From: Candidatus Cloacimonadota bacterium | GTDB lineage: Bacteria > Muiribacteriota > UBA6191 | Reading direction: 5' to 3' | DNA: 64,000 nucleotides | Assembly (NCBI GenBank): GCA_023954715.1 | Contig: JAGSHD010000004.1 | Coordinates: forward strand, 248,001-312,000 | Shown: positions 8,577 to 16,666 of the stretch, piece after piece | Layout of the letters: the number at the start of each line of letters is the position of its first letter | Numbering within the stretch: position 1 is the first letter of the stretch | Made by a program: the position numbers and the translations under genes | The notes under the pieces: generated by a model | The model's input: only the letters and a program-made list of their open reading frames with translations | The model's database searches: none | Told to the model about the DNA's origin: nothing

Positions 8577-9815
8577 CTATTCCTCAAAATTCTTAAAAAT
8601 TAATGAAGCATTATGCCCACCAAAACCCATAGAGTTTTTTAGCACGTAGTTTAATTTAGTTTCTCTTGCTTCATTTACCACAAAGTCAAGATCAAAACCT
8701 TCTCCTGGGTTTTCTAAGTTTAAGGTTGGATGCACCATATTTTCTACCATCGATTGCACACAAATAACCGACTCTACTCCCCCTGCTGCCCCTAATAGAT
8801 GTCCTATCATGGACTTAGATGAACTAACAGGAAGGCTTTTATAAGTATTTGTAAACACCTTTTTGATAAATTCAACCTCATACTGATCGCCAAGAGGAGT
8901 TGATGTACCATGGGTATTGATATAAGAAATTTCATCTGGACTAATTTTTGCCTGATTTAAAGCTAACTTAGTCGATCGAACTACTCCTTCTCCACCTGGC
9001 GCTACAGCTGTAATATGATAAGCGTCGCATGTCGCTCCATACCCTACAACTTCTCCTAGGATTGTTGCACCCCGCTTTGTGGCGTTAGTATAACTTTCAA
9101 GAACTAAAATACCAGCCCCTTCTCCCATTACAAATCCATCTCTATCCTTATCATAAGGACGGGAAGCTTCTGTAGGAGAATCATTTCGTCTAGACATTGC
9201 TTTCATGTTGGCAAAACCAGCCATAGTTACAGGAGTAATTGAGGCTTCTGCTCCACCTGCTACAATCACATCTTGATCTCCATACTTTATTTTTAAAAAT
9301 GCCTCACCAATACTATGAGTACCTGTAGAACAAGCTGAAACTAATCCAAAGTTTTGCCCTTTTAATCCATATCGTATGGCTATATTACCGCCACCTAAAT
9401 TAGAAATTAAATTAGAGATATAAAATGGAGACACTCCACGAACCCCTCTTTTTTCAAAGTTCTTTTGTGTCGATTCATGACTTAACAACCCACCAATTCC
9501 GGATCCGACAAAAACACCGCAGCGCTCTAGATCTACATCTGAGTCTAAAAAGCCTGACTGCTTAATGGCTTGGTCAGCAGCAATAATCGCAAATTGTGAA
9601 AAACGATCATGTTTTTTCAATGACTTAACATCAAAGTAGTCCTCTACAGGAAGGTCTTTCACTTCTGCTGCAATTTTAGTCAAATGACTACTACAATCAA
9701 AAGATGTTATTTCACTTACACCAGATTTTTTACTTAATAAGGATTGAAAGCATGTATCCACATCGTTTCCTAATGCTGATACAACTCCCAGCCCAGTAAT
9801 TACTACTCTTTCCAT
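8577..9815 (-). CDS. fabF: 3-oxoacyl-[acyl-carrier-protein] synthase II
   Basis: Condensing enzyme that elongates acyl-ACP with malonyl-ACP. The Cys-His-His triad is visible: C162 in VSACSTGTHSIG, H302 in NTHGTSTPLGD and H339 in KSMIGHLLGAAGG. 412 residues is the usual KAS II length. GGAG precedes the ATG by about nine bases. Unlike many genomes, fabF is cut off from acpP by a strong terminator and a 360-bp gap that carries a 131-bp mobile-type repeat, so it must have its own promoter. It leads the rnc-spoVS-TPR transcript. Confidence 0.97.
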   Translation of the reverse strand: MERVVITGLGVVSALGNDVDTCFQSLLSKKSGVSEITSFDCSSHLTKIAAEVKDLPVEDYFDVKSLKKHDRFSQFAIIAADQAIKQSGFLDSDVDLERCGVFVGSGIGGLLSHESTQKNFEKRGVRGVSPFYISNLISNLGGGNIAIRYGLKGQNFGLVSACSTGTHSIGEAFLKIKYGDQDVIVAGGAEASITPVTMAGFANMKAMSRRNDSPTEASRPYDKDRDGFVMGEGAGILVLESYTNATKRGATILGEVVGYGATCDAYHITAVAPGGEGVVRSTKLALNQAKISPDEISYINTHGTSTPLGDQYEVEFIKKVFTNTYKSLPVSSSKSMIGHLLGAAGGVESVICVQSMVENMVHPTLNLENPGEGFDLDFVVNEARETKLNYVLKNSMGFGGHNASLIFKNFEE

Positions 9816-9859
9816 AGTTTCTCCATCATAATAAGGGTCTATCTCAATGAGACTTTTAA

Positions 9860-9871
9860 AAATACGTATTT
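9860..9871. promoter_or_regulatory. 12-bp palindrome in the fabF leader
   Basis: AAATACGTATTT is a perfect palindrome 44 bp upstream of the fabF start codon. A smaller hairpin (TCTCA-A-TGAGA, 9842-9852) lies between it and the ribosome site. It could be an operator or a leader structure. No regulator can be named, and the motif does not match the FapR or FabT consensus that I recall. Confidence 0.35.
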
Positions 9872-9907
9872 AGATCCAAAACCAACGACGCATATACTAA
9901 AAATAAA

Positions 9908-10038
9908 GTAATTATTCAGCTATAATTTTTCAATTTATCCACAAAGGTTGATTACATCTAGATACATCAATAATGCAAAAACTGCGAAAAACTTGTATGC
10001 TCATCTCCTTTTACCGAAGAGATCACCTGAATAATTAC
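9908..10038 (-). repeat. MITE-like element, copy A (12-bp terminal inverted repeats, 8-bp target duplication)
   Basis: The 131-bp element starts with GTAATTATTCAG (9908-9919) and ends with its exact reverse complement CTGAATAATTAC (10027-10038). It is flanked on both sides by the same eight bases AAAATAAA (9900-9907 and 10039-10046), as expected for a target-site duplication. It holds no ORF. Inside, read on the minus strand, are a TCTC...GAGA hairpin and a TTGAT...ATCAA stem. About 114 bp recur at 48450-48563. GTAA ends plus 8-bp duplications are features I associate with IS66-family elements, so trans-mobilisation by such a transposase is a hypothesis. Confidence 0.8.
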
Positions 10039-10102
10039 AAAATAAATTGAATACAAAACACTAGAGTCTTTGCCTTAGAAAGCTCTCTAAATATTTAACT
10101 TT

Positions 10103-10116
10103 TAACCAATTGGTTA
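10103..10116. promoter_or_regulatory. 14-bp perfect palindrome between acpP terminator and fabF
   Basis: TAACCAATTGGTTA is a perfect palindrome about 290 bp upstream of fabF and 25 bp beyond the acpP terminator stem, outside the inserted element. If the mobile element came in later, the palindrome would originally have been about 160 bp from fabF. A transcription-factor site is possible; no regulator is identified. Confidence 0.35.
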
Positions 10117-10140
10117 CTTTTTTTCTGCCTTTAAAGCAAA

Positions 10141-10172
10141 AAAAAGCCGGCTCAACAAAGAGCCGGCTTTTT
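10141..10172 (-). terminator. Intrinsic terminator after acpP
   Basis: A 13-bp stem (10141-10153 with 10160-10172, core GCCGGCTC/GAGCCGGC) closes a six-base loop AACAAA. In the leftward direction it is followed by a T run (the A run 10138-10145 on the plus strand). It starts 4 bp after the acpP stop codon and ends the rpmF-to-acpP operon. With A and T runs on both sides it could work in both directions. Confidence 0.92.
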
Positions 10173-10176
10173 CTTC

Positions 10177-10410
10177 TTATAAATGTTGTTCAATAAAATC
10201 AACTGCAGCTTTAACAGTTGTAATTGTTTCAGCTGAATCATCTGGGATTTCAACATCAAACTCTTCTTCAAGAGCCATAATCAATTCAACAGTATCCAAG
10301 GAGTCTGCTCCTAAATCATCAATAAAAGTAGCCTCTGGAGTAATTGCATCCGCGTTTACACCTAGCTGATCCACAACGATTCCTTTAACTTTTTCATAGA
10401 TATCTGACAT
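10177..10410 (-). CDS. acpP: Acyl carrier protein
   Basis: 77-residue acidic carrier of growing acyl chains. The phosphopantetheine site is S37 in [13 protein letters not shown]. The longer reading frame reaches 10503, but the ATG at 10408-10410 is preferred: it gives the family N-terminus [18 protein letters not shown], has AGGAAGG upstream, and clears the fabG coding end by 11 bp. Last gene of the plsX-fab operon, followed directly by a strong terminator. Confidence 0.97.
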   Translation of the reverse strand: MSDIYEKVKGIVVDQLGVNADAITPEATFIDDLGADSLDTVELIMALEEEFDVEIPDDSAETITTVKAAVDFIEQHL

Positions 10411-10421
10411 TATAAACCTTC

Positions 10422-11168
10422 CTACATATTCAATCCGCCATCCACTTGGATAACGGAACCTGTGATATAATTTCCCATAGATGAGCCTAAAAACGCTACA
10501 CAATCTGCAATATTTTTAGCTTCACCAAATTTTCCTAAAGGTATTCTACTAAACATTTCATCTTTTGATTTCTGAGGAATCTCGTCCGTCATCTTCGATA
10601 CAATAAATCCAGGGGCAATAGTATTTACACGAATGTTTCTACCACCAAGCTCTTTAGCCAAACTTTTTGATAAACCAATCAAACCAGCTTTTGCTGCTGC
10701 ATAATTAGCTTGCCCAGCATTCCCCATAACTCCAACTACAGATGATATATTAATAATCGAACCTGCTCGTTGTTTCATCATAGGTTTTGCTACAGCTTTA
10801 CAAAAAAGAAAAGCACCCTTCAAATTTGTGTCGATTACCTGACTCCAATCATCTTCTTTCAATCGAATGATCAAATTGTCTCTTGTAATACCCGCATTAT
10901 TTACCATAATATCAATCTGTGAAAAAGAGTCCAATACTGTTTTAACTCCAGCATTTACTTCTTCAGATGACTTCACATCAATCTGCAATGGAAGCGTCTT
11001 TACTCCATACTTTTCACTAATATCGTTAGCAACTTTTGTAATAGTATCTAGGTTTGTGGATATAAGAGCTAAATTAACTCCGCTTTGAGCCAAGCGTTCA
11101 GCAATCCCTAAACCAATACCTCGTGACGCTCCAGTAATAACAGCAACTTTACCTTTTAAAGATTCCAT
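10422..11168 (-). CDS. fabG: 3-oxoacyl-[acyl-carrier-protein] reductase
   Basis: NADPH-dependent reduction of 3-oxoacyl-ACP in fatty acid elongation. Short-chain dehydrogenase features are clear: [12 protein letters not shown] (12-23) for cofactor binding, NNAG near residue 90, and the catalytic Ser (142/143) with Y156-x-x-x-K160 in NISSVVG and ANYAAAKAG. 248 residues, standard length. The ATG (11166-11168) overlaps the fabD TAA as TAATG. The C-terminal [14 protein letters not shown] is typical of FabG. Confidence 0.97.
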   Translation of the reverse strand: MESLKGKVAVITGASRGIGLGIAERLAQSGVNLALISTNLDTITKVANDISEKYGVKTLPLQIDVKSSEEVNAGVKTVLDSFSQIDIMVNNAGITRDNLIIRLKEDDWSQVIDTNLKGAFLFCKAVAKPMMKQRAGSIINISSVVGVMGNAGQANYAAAKAGLIGLSKSLAKELGGRNIRVNTIAPGFIVSKMTDEIPQKSKDEMFSRIPLGKFGEAKNIADCVAFLGSSMGNYITGSVIQVDGGLNM

Positions 11169-12112
11169 TATTCTGATAGCTCCTCTAATGCTTTAGCTAA
11201 AGTATCTGAATTACTTACAGCAAGTACTTTTACTTTTCTGTCAATCTTTCTGATCATTCCAGCCAATACATTTCCCGCACCAAACTCAACAAATTTCGTT
11301 ACCCCAGAGTCAATCATGGTTCGAATTGAATCTTCCCATAGAACTGGTGAAGTCAACTGCTTCATTAGTGCATCTTTTATTATTTCTTTATCATTTGTTA
11401 ATTTCGGATATACATTTGGAATTACTGAATATTTTGGCTCAATAAAGTCACAAGTATCCAGTTTTTTAGCAAGCCCTAGCTCTGCTGGTTTCATTAGGCT
11501 AGAGTGGAAAGGTCCACTCACATTGAGCATTACACCCATTCGACCGCCAAACTCTCGGACTCGTGCTATTGCACTTTCTAGTGAGCTTTTATGACCAGCA
11601 ACTACAACTTGTCCTGGGCAATTTAGCCCTGCTAAATCCAAAACAAGATCATCAGATAGATCAAGATCTTGAATCATCTTCTCAACTTTTTCTTTGTCCA
11701 TCCCGATTAATGCAGCCATAGACCCTGTACCAGCTGGACAGGCCTCATCCATTAATTGACCACGTAAACGCACAAGCTGTAATAGAGTTTCAAAAGGTAG
11801 CACTTCGCTGATAGCCAATGCCGTATACTCTCCAACACTATGACCAGCTACACAAACAGGCTCAATGCCCTTTTTTATCATTTCTTGGGCTAAAGCGTAA
11901 CTTGTACCAACAATTGCAGGCTGAGTATTGTAAGTTAACTGTAATTGATCTTCAGGACCATTAAAGCAAAGCTCACTAATAGAAAAATCTAAAGCCGTAT
12001 CCATGATTTGATATAGCTTTTGACATTCTTCTGAAGAATCGAATAAGTCTTTACCCATTCCTACAGATTGTGAGCCTTGACCCGGAAAAATAAATGCAAT
12101 TTTTTCTGACAT
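11168..12112 (-). CDS. fabD: Malonyl-CoA:ACP transacylase
   Basis: Transfers malonyl groups from CoA to ACP. The N-terminus FIFPGQGSQSVGMG and the nucleophile elbow GHSVGEYTALA with S92 identify the family; H203 in SGPFHSSLMKPA is the catalytic partner. 314 residues is normal. The start overlaps the fabH stop as TAATG. It sits between fabH and fabG in the classic gene order. Confidence 0.97.
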   Translation of the reverse strand: MSEKIAFIFPGQGSQSVGMGKDLFDSSEECQKLYQIMDTALDFSISELCFNGPEDQLQLTYNTQPAIVGTSYALAQEMIKKGIEPVCVAGHSVGEYTALAISEVLPFETLLQLVRLRGQLMDEACPAGTGSMAALIGMDKEKVEKMIQDLDLSDDLVLDLAGLNCPGQVVVAGHKSSLESAIARVREFGGRMGVMLNVSGPFHSSLMKPAELGLAKKLDTCDFIEPKYSVIPNVYPKLTNDKEIIKDALMKQLTSPVLWEDSIRTMIDSGVTKFVEFGAGNVLAGMIRKIDRKVKVLAVSNSDTLAKALEELSE

Positions 12113-13113
12113 TAATCAATACTCCAATTGATTACTGTACCGCCCCAAGAAAGCCCTGCTCCAAATCCAATAATTAATAATTTGTCACCTGATTTGAATT
12201 TACCTTCATCATACGAATCTCGTAAAGCAAGGCCCACAGATGCTGCTACTGTATTACCGTATTTATCAATATTTAAGTAGATTTGTTCATCGCTAAAATC
12301 TAGTCTTTTAGCTGCTGCATTGATAATACGACTATTGGCTTGATGAGGAACCAACAATTTAATATCGCTTGAGTCTAATCCCTCTTGGCTTAAAACTTCT
12401 TTTGCAGAAGTAGATAATGCATTAATAGCAAATTTAAAAACATCTTTTCCGGCCATAGTGACTCGATGCTTTTTAGTTTTTAGGACTTCTTCGTCTACTG
12501 GCATCAATGAACCACCAGCTTCAATCCATAAGCTTTCTTTTCCGCCGCCATCACTACCAAAGTAGCTAGACTGAACTCCAACATTAGGATCATCGTGCTG
12601 TCTAAGAACTAAAGCAGATGCTCCGTCCCCAAACAATACACAAGTGCTTCTGTCTTCCCAATCGATTTGAGAAGAACAGCAGTCAGCTCCTATAACTAAT
12701 ACATTTTTAGATGCGCCACTTCGCACAAACTGTGCTCCCGTAACTAGCGTATAAATGAATCCTGTACAAGCAGCATTAATATCAAATGCACCAGTATTTT
12801 TTGCACCTAATTTATCTTGAACAAGGGCAGCTAATGATGGTAGTTTATGATCCGATGTAAATGTTCCACAGATAATCATATCTATATCATCTACATGTAG
12901 ATTTGCTTGGTCTAGGGCTTGTTTTGCAGCTACTACACATAAGTCCGATAAAGTTTCACCTTCACCCATTACATATCGTTGTTTGATTCCTGTACGAGAT
13001 TGAATCCACTCATCTGTGGTATCAATTATCTTCTCTAAATCTTTATTTGTAAGACATTTAGATGGTAGACATTTTCCTAGTCCCGCTACTTCTGCACCAT
13101 ATATTCTAGGCAT
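12112..13113 (-). CDS. fabH: 3-oxoacyl-[acyl-carrier-protein] synthase III
   Basis: Starts fatty acid synthesis by condensing acetyl-CoA (or a branched primer) with malonyl-ACP. The triad C116 (NAACTGF), H257 (VPHQAN) and N287 (KYGNT) is present. Family strings TDEWIQSRTGIKQR and GFGAGLSWGG are also seen. 333 residues. Starts 3 bp after the plsX stop. The primer preference cannot be read from sequence alone. Confidence 0.97.
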   Translation of the reverse strand: MPRIYGAEVAGLGKCLPSKCLTNKDLEKIIDTTDEWIQSRTGIKQRYVMGEGETLSDLCVVAAKQALDQANLHVDDIDMIICGTFTSDHKLPSLAALVQDKLGAKNTGAFDINAACTGFIYTLVTGAQFVRSGASKNVLVIGADCCSSQIDWEDRSTCVLFGDGASALVLRQHDDPNVGVQSSYFGSDGGGKESLWIEAGGSLMPVDEEVLKTKKHRVTMAGKDVFKFAINALSTSAKEVLSQEGLDSSDIKLLVPHQANSRIINAAAKRLDFSDEQIYLNIDKYGNTVAASVGLALRDSYDEGKFKSGDKLLIIGFGAGLSWGGTVINWSID

Positions 13114-13116
13114 AAG

Positions 13117-14082
13117 TTATCCTTGGATTGTATCTTGAATCTTATCAAGAATTTTACTTCGACCAAATCGTTCTGCACTAATACAAGCGCCTAAAATTGT
13201 CTTTGCATCTGCTCCACCATGAACAATCGAGCAATGCCCTTTGATACCAAGTAATGGAGCTCCACAATGAATGGGTTTATACGGATCAAATATAGACATT
13301 TCACCAATAAACCTTGCAAAGTCGTCACTTGGATGAGCATTTGTAGGAAGAGATTTTTTTACCAAACTACGAGTTAACTTTAAAATCCCCTCAGCAGTCT
13401 TTAAAAGAACGTTTCCTACAAAACCATCGCATACAACAACATCACACGCACCCGAAAGTACATCGAAACCTTCTACATTACCAATGAAGTTAAAGCTACT
13501 TTCATGAAGAACTTTATTTACTTCTAATGTTAGTTGGTTTCCTTTTTTGTCCTCTTGACCGTTTGACAACAAACCAACCCTGGGGTTTTCTAAACCCAAC
13601 ATTGCTTGTGCGTAACAAACACCAAGTAAAGCAAATTGCTCCATATTTTCAACGTCACAATCTACATTTGCTCCCACGTCTAAAACGACGCAGCTATTTG
13701 ATGTGACTTGTGGAAATATAGATGCTATTGGCGGTCTTTTGATGCCAGAAATTCTACCAAATGTAAAAAGGGCTGCTGCCATACAGGCACCAGTGTTCCC
13801 TGCGGATACAAATGGTATTTGAAGTTCTTTTGCGAGACCGACGCCAATCCCTATCGAAGAGCTTTTCTTCTTTCTAAGGACTGTGGATGGAGATTCACAC
13901 ATACTTACAGTTTCATCAGCGTGAACAATGGTAATATTTTTGTGATTATTTACCAAAGGCTCTAACTCGTCACTTCGACCAACCAAGTGAATTTCAATCC
14001 CTTGGTCAGCTGCTTGAAGAGCGCCTTCTACTATTAAGTTAGGAGCGTGATCGCCCCCCATAGCATCAAGTACAATTGCCAT
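13117..14082 (-). CDS. plsX: Phosphate acyltransferase PlsX
   Basis: Makes acyl-phosphate from acyl-ACP for phosphatidic acid synthesis (PlsX/PlsY route). The N-terminus VLDAMGGDHAPN, the SNGQEDKKGN motif and the GFVGNVLLKTAEG motif are typical. 321 residues, family length. It lies 4 bp after rpmF and 3 bp before fabH; the rpmF-plsX-fabH order is widely conserved, linking ribosome protein supply to lipid synthesis. Confidence 0.96.
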   Translation of the reverse strand: MAIVLDAMGGDHAPNLIVEGALQAADQGIEIHLVGRSDELEPLVNNHKNITIVHADETVSMCESPSTVLRKKKSSSIGIGVGLAKELQIPFVSAGNTGACMAAALFTFGRISGIKRPPIASIFPQVTSNSCVVLDVGANVDCDVENMEQFALLGVCYAQAMLGLENPRVGLLSNGQEDKKGNQLTLEVNKVLHESSFNFIGNVEGFDVLSGACDVVVCDGFVGNVLLKTAEGILKLTRSLVKKSLPTNAHPSDDFARFIGEMSIFDPYKPIHCGAPLLGIKGHCSIVHGGADAKTILGACISAERFGRSKILDKIQDTIQG

Positions 14083-14086
14083 AATC

Positions 14087-14245
14087 TTACTTAATTAAGC
14101 CCTCTTTATAAGCTCTAAGTAGTTTACGAGGAACTTTAATCCCTCCAGCTTCTTCACATACGATTAGATCAGATGCTGTCATTTTTATATGAGATCTTCT
14201 TTGATCTCTTTTCCATTTACATGTTTTTCTTTTAGGTGCTGGCAT
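14087..14245 (-). CDS. rpmF: 50S ribosomal protein L32
   Basis: 52 residues starting MPAPKRKTCKWKRDQRRSHI, the basic L32 N-terminus. Only two lone cysteines (C9, C30) remain rather than the paired CxxC sets of zinc-binding L32 forms, so it looks like a form that does not need zinc. The ATG (14243-14245) has AAGGAG seven bases upstream. It heads the fatty-acid operon behind a near-consensus promoter, in the conserved rpmF-plsX order. Confidence 0.95.
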   Translation of the reverse strand: MPAPKRKTCKWKRDQRRSHIKMTASDLIVCEEAGGIKVPRKLLRAYKEGLIK

Positions 14246-14280
14246 GAGCCACTCCTTGTGTTTACTTACTAATAATTAAC

Positions 14281-14296
14281 CCTTATAAATATAAGG
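14281..14296. promoter_or_regulatory. Inverted repeat at the rpmF transcription start
   Basis: CCTTATA-AA-TATAAGG, perfect seven-base arms around two bases, lies just downstream of the -10 box of the rpmF promoter where transcription should start. A repressor bound here would block the whole rpmF-plsX-fab operon. It resembles neither the FapR nor the FabT site that I recall. Alternatively it forms a weak hairpin at the 5' end of the mRNA. Confidence 0.45.
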
Positions 14297-14301
14297 CGAG
14301 T

Positions 14302-14330
14302 ATAATATACCTCACACAAAACTTTATCAA
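14302..14330 (-). promoter_or_regulatory. Sigma-70-type promoter of rpmF-plsX-fab operon
   Basis: On the minus strand TTGATA (14325-14330) is followed after exactly 17 bp by TATTAT (14302-14307). Expected start near 14295, giving a leader of about 50 nt with AAGGAG before the rpmF ATG. Confidence 0.8.
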
Positions 14331-14473
14331 GAGTTTTCAACTTTAAAACTATATTCTTACAAACAGTAAGAAACTGAAACTGGGCTATCCCCTGTCAACA
14401 GGTAACTTAAGCATATTTAGATAAACCCAAAAGCTTAAAAACCTATGTCCTTAAATAACACAGTTTCAAACAA

Positions 14474-16510
14474 TTAATATATCAATCCAAGAACTCTTTT
14501 AAGTTGCTCTAGGCTATCTAAATTATAAATCTTTGTATTGGACTTTTTATTTTCTGATTTGAATAGGTGTAGAATACTCTTCTTGATACCATCTGTATCC
14601 AACAGTGATATTTGATGCCTAAGTTCAAAGTTCTCTGCTATATAGGTATCTATCTCAGATCCTGTATTTAAAACCTCATCATCTACGATGTAAACCGCTT
14701 GTCCACCATCACTTAAGGCCGCCAAAGTCTTTTGTAAATGCTGTAATACTTTATCAACACTAAAGCCACCGAAATCCCCAAAGCTGCATCCGTACATTCC
14801 ATCAATCAAAACATCTGCATCAACCAATGAGTCTGATGCTTCTAAAAGAGAAATTTCAAAACCATGAATCGCTAGGTTATATTGAGCTGCTTCAATCATG
14901 AGTTCAGATTTATCTAAACCTACAATTTGTTCATCACAAAACTCTTCGAATGTTTCTAAATCTTGAGCATTGTCTGTTCGTAATAAAGACTTTAAATATC
15001 TTAGTGCAAAGATTAAGAAATCTCCACGTCCACAAACCATATCTAAAATCACAAAGTCCAATCTTGGTCGAGCTAGCTTAACCATAAACTCTGCGATCTC
15101 TGGATTTGTTGAGCAGTAAGAATCATCTCTAAGTGGGAGATTATTTCTAAGTAAAGAGTCATACTTTGAAGGAGTTAGTGTATCTAAGTTTACTTCTTGT
15201 GAAGCCACACCAGATAAAAACTCTGCGAACTCTTCTTTATCAATATCACAGTCGTCTAACTTAAAGTCCTTATCCTCAGGACTAGAAGACTTTTTAATTA
15301 CTGAGACTTTTCTTTTTAAGAAAGCTAGGGAATCCACTTCTTTAGCACTAGGCTCAATCTCGATTACTTCTGACTGATTATCTAAAGCCTCATCCTTCAA
15401 CAAACTTGCTCTTAAAGCTTCGATTTTCTTTAGCTCTTCATTTGTTCTGTCTTGATCGTTTTCTTGACCCCAAACAAAATCCTCAGTTTGCTCTTCAACT
15501 ACTTCAGCCGCTTCTTCAACAACTTCAACTGGAGCCTCTTCTTCAACTTCAGAGTTTTGAATCGCTAGCTTTCTTTCTCTTTCTTGAGCTTTTAATAAGG
15601 CTCGCTTGTCCTTCTCAGCTTTTTTAAGCTCTCGCTCTTTTTTTCTTAAGGCTTTGATTTTATCTAGACTTAACTTTGATCTTTTGACTTTGTCTCCACT
15701 AACAACAAAACGATGGTCTTCTTCAAGAGACTCTCTTAGTTTAGTTAAAGGAAATGGCATATCAAAGTGTTCTACGCCCAACTCAAGAAGACTGAACGCT
15801 GCAACCTCACCAGAATCAAGAGAAGCAAAAAGTTGATTTAACAAAGTTTTGGAAACCTCTTCTTTTTTTAGCCTTTTAAAATATTTCGGCAATAGAGTGA
15901 TTCGTCCCTCAGTTGATACTTTAAATCTTGGGTCTTCTTCTAAGAGAATAACCAATCCCTTTTTCTTTAGCTTAAATTTAGATATAACTTCACCTAAAAA
16001 GGTTTCATAATCTTCATAAGATTTGTTTCCGCTATCGATCAGAGTTGCGAAAGCGTATTCGTTACCATATGTCCAATCGGATATATAGTAATAAGTATTT
16101 TCATCAAATTGCTTTGAATAAAATGCGTCGTTTTCATCTAAACTTAATGGTACATCTGAAATATTTAAAGATGCCTTCTCTGCTACAGCCTCAACTATAT
16201 CTAGATACAACATAGGAGCATCATTATTTTTTAAAATTGCATGAGCATGCGAATCTAAGTTTTCAAAGACATTGGATAAAGACCAATTATCTCCTTCACC
16301 TTTTACAAAACACTTACTTGCTTGCAATGTCGGCATGACATATTCAGCTTTCACTTTATAAGGTGATTCAAACTTTAGAAATGGTAGTTCTTCTTGAATG
16401 ATCTTCGTCAAATCCATTCCTGTTATAGAATTTTCTTTTTGTAATGCTTCTAAGATTACAGATTTATAATTTTTTGCAACAACTTTAGTGTCTTTTTTAG
16501 CTTTTGCCAT
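14474..16510 (-). CDS. Winged-helix protein with degenerate N6-adenine methylase-like domain
   Basis: 678 residues if started at the ATG at 16508-16510 (GGGAG upstream); a longer frame to 16555 would run through a terminator hairpin and is rejected. The N-terminal 130 residues (ILEALQKENSITGMDLTKII, CFVKGEGDNWSLSN) look like HARE-HTH or RNA-polymerase-delta-type winged helices. A charged coiled region (about 300-420) follows. The C-terminal part resembles HsdM-type methylases: STNPEIAEFMVKLARP, then DMVCGRGDFLIFAL from residue 490 where DPACGTGGFL is usual, and QIVGLDKSELMIEAAQYNLAIHG. The catalytic NPPF/Y position reads DGMY (570-573), so DNA methylation is unlikely. No restriction genes are adjacent. 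Function unknown. Confidence 0.7.
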   Translation of the reverse strand: MAKAKKDTKVVAKNYKSVILEALQKENSITGMDLTKIIQEELPFLKFESPYKVKAEYVMPTLQASKCFVKGEGDNWSLSNVFENLDSHAHAILKNNDAPMLYLDIVEAVAEKASLNISDVPLSLDENDAFYSKQFDENTYYYISDWTYGNEYAFATLIDSGNKSYEDYETFLGEVISKFKLKKKGLVILLEEDPRFKVSTEGRITLLPKYFKRLKKEEVSKTLLNQLFASLDSGEVAAFSLLELGVEHFDMPFPLTKLRESLEEDHRFVVSGDKVKRSKLSLDKIKALRKKERELKKAEKDKRALLKAQERERKLAIQNSEVEEEAPVEVVEEAAEVVEEQTEDFVWGQENDQDRTNEELKKIEALRASLLKDEALDNQSEVIEIEPSAKEVDSLAFLKRKVSVIKKSSSPEDKDFKLDDCDIDKEEFAEFLSGVASQEVNLDTLTPSKYDSLLRNNLPLRDDSYCSTNPEIAEFMVKLARPRLDFVILDMVCGRGDFLIFALRYLKSLLRTDNAQDLETFEEFCDEQIVGLDKSELMIEAAQYNLAIHGFEISLLEASDSLVDADVLIDGMYGCSFGDFGGFSVDKVLQHLQKTLAALSDGGQAVYIVDDEVLNTGSEIDTYIAENFELRHQISLLDTDGIKKSILHLFKSENKKSNTKIYNLDSLEQLKRVLGLIY

Positions 16511-16525
16511 GAAAAACTCCCGTAT

Positions 16526-16553
16526 AAAAAAAAAGGAGTCCGAAAGGACTGCC
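16526..16553 (-). terminator. Terminator/attenuator hairpin in the leader of the methylase-like gene
   Basis: On the minus strand GG-AGTCC pairs with GGACT-CC (16535-16541 with 16546-16553, one bulged base) around a four-base loop. Nine T follow (A run 16526-16534 on the plus strand). It ends only about 15 bp before the start codon and covers the approach to the GGGAG ribosome site. A terminator between promoter and start codon is the layout of transcription attenuation. Confidence 0.7.
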
Positions 16554-16565
16554 ACATTTAAATTT

Positions 16566-16631
16566 ACTCATATACTATGTACCGTCAAATTGGGTAGGAA
16601 AATGGCTCTCTACGTACCCGTTTCTATGAGT
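16566..16631 (-). promoter_or_regulatory. Structured 5' leader, possible riboswitch-type element
   Basis: The predicted transcript begins with ACTCATA (16631 down to 16625). These seven bases are exactly complementary to TATGAGT (16572-16566), forming a closing stem at the very 5' end. Inside is a GGGTA/TACCC hairpin (16619-16615 with 16596-16592). About 12 nt further on is the terminator at 16526-16553. It does not match any riboswitch consensus I know (purine, SAM, preQ1, c-di-GMP, fluoride, THF). Structure read by eye, not folded. Confidence 0.45.
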
Positions 16632-16637
16632 AGCACA

Positions 16638-16666
16638 AGCATACAGTAAAATCAACTCTACGTCAA
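16638..16666 (-). promoter_or_regulatory. Promoter of the methylase-like gene
   Basis: Minus strand TTGACG (16661-16666), 17 bp, then TATGCT (16638-16643). The implied start near 16631 coincides with the first base of the closing stem of the structured leader, which supports both calls. Confidence 0.65.

Noticed and set aside
10411..10503. 31-residue N-terminal extension of AcpP
   Set aside because: It overlaps the fabG coding end, lacks a ribosome site and is not part of the ACP family; the internal ATG is clearly better.
14354..14372. TTCTTAC/GTAAGAA hairpin after the methylase-like gene as a terminator
   Set aside because: The stem is AT-rich and the following T run is short and interrupted; too weak to list as a terminator.
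16511..16555. Upstream ATG for the methylase-like gene
   Set aside because: The 15 codons run through a terminator hairpin and its T run; the ATG at 16510 has GGGAG.
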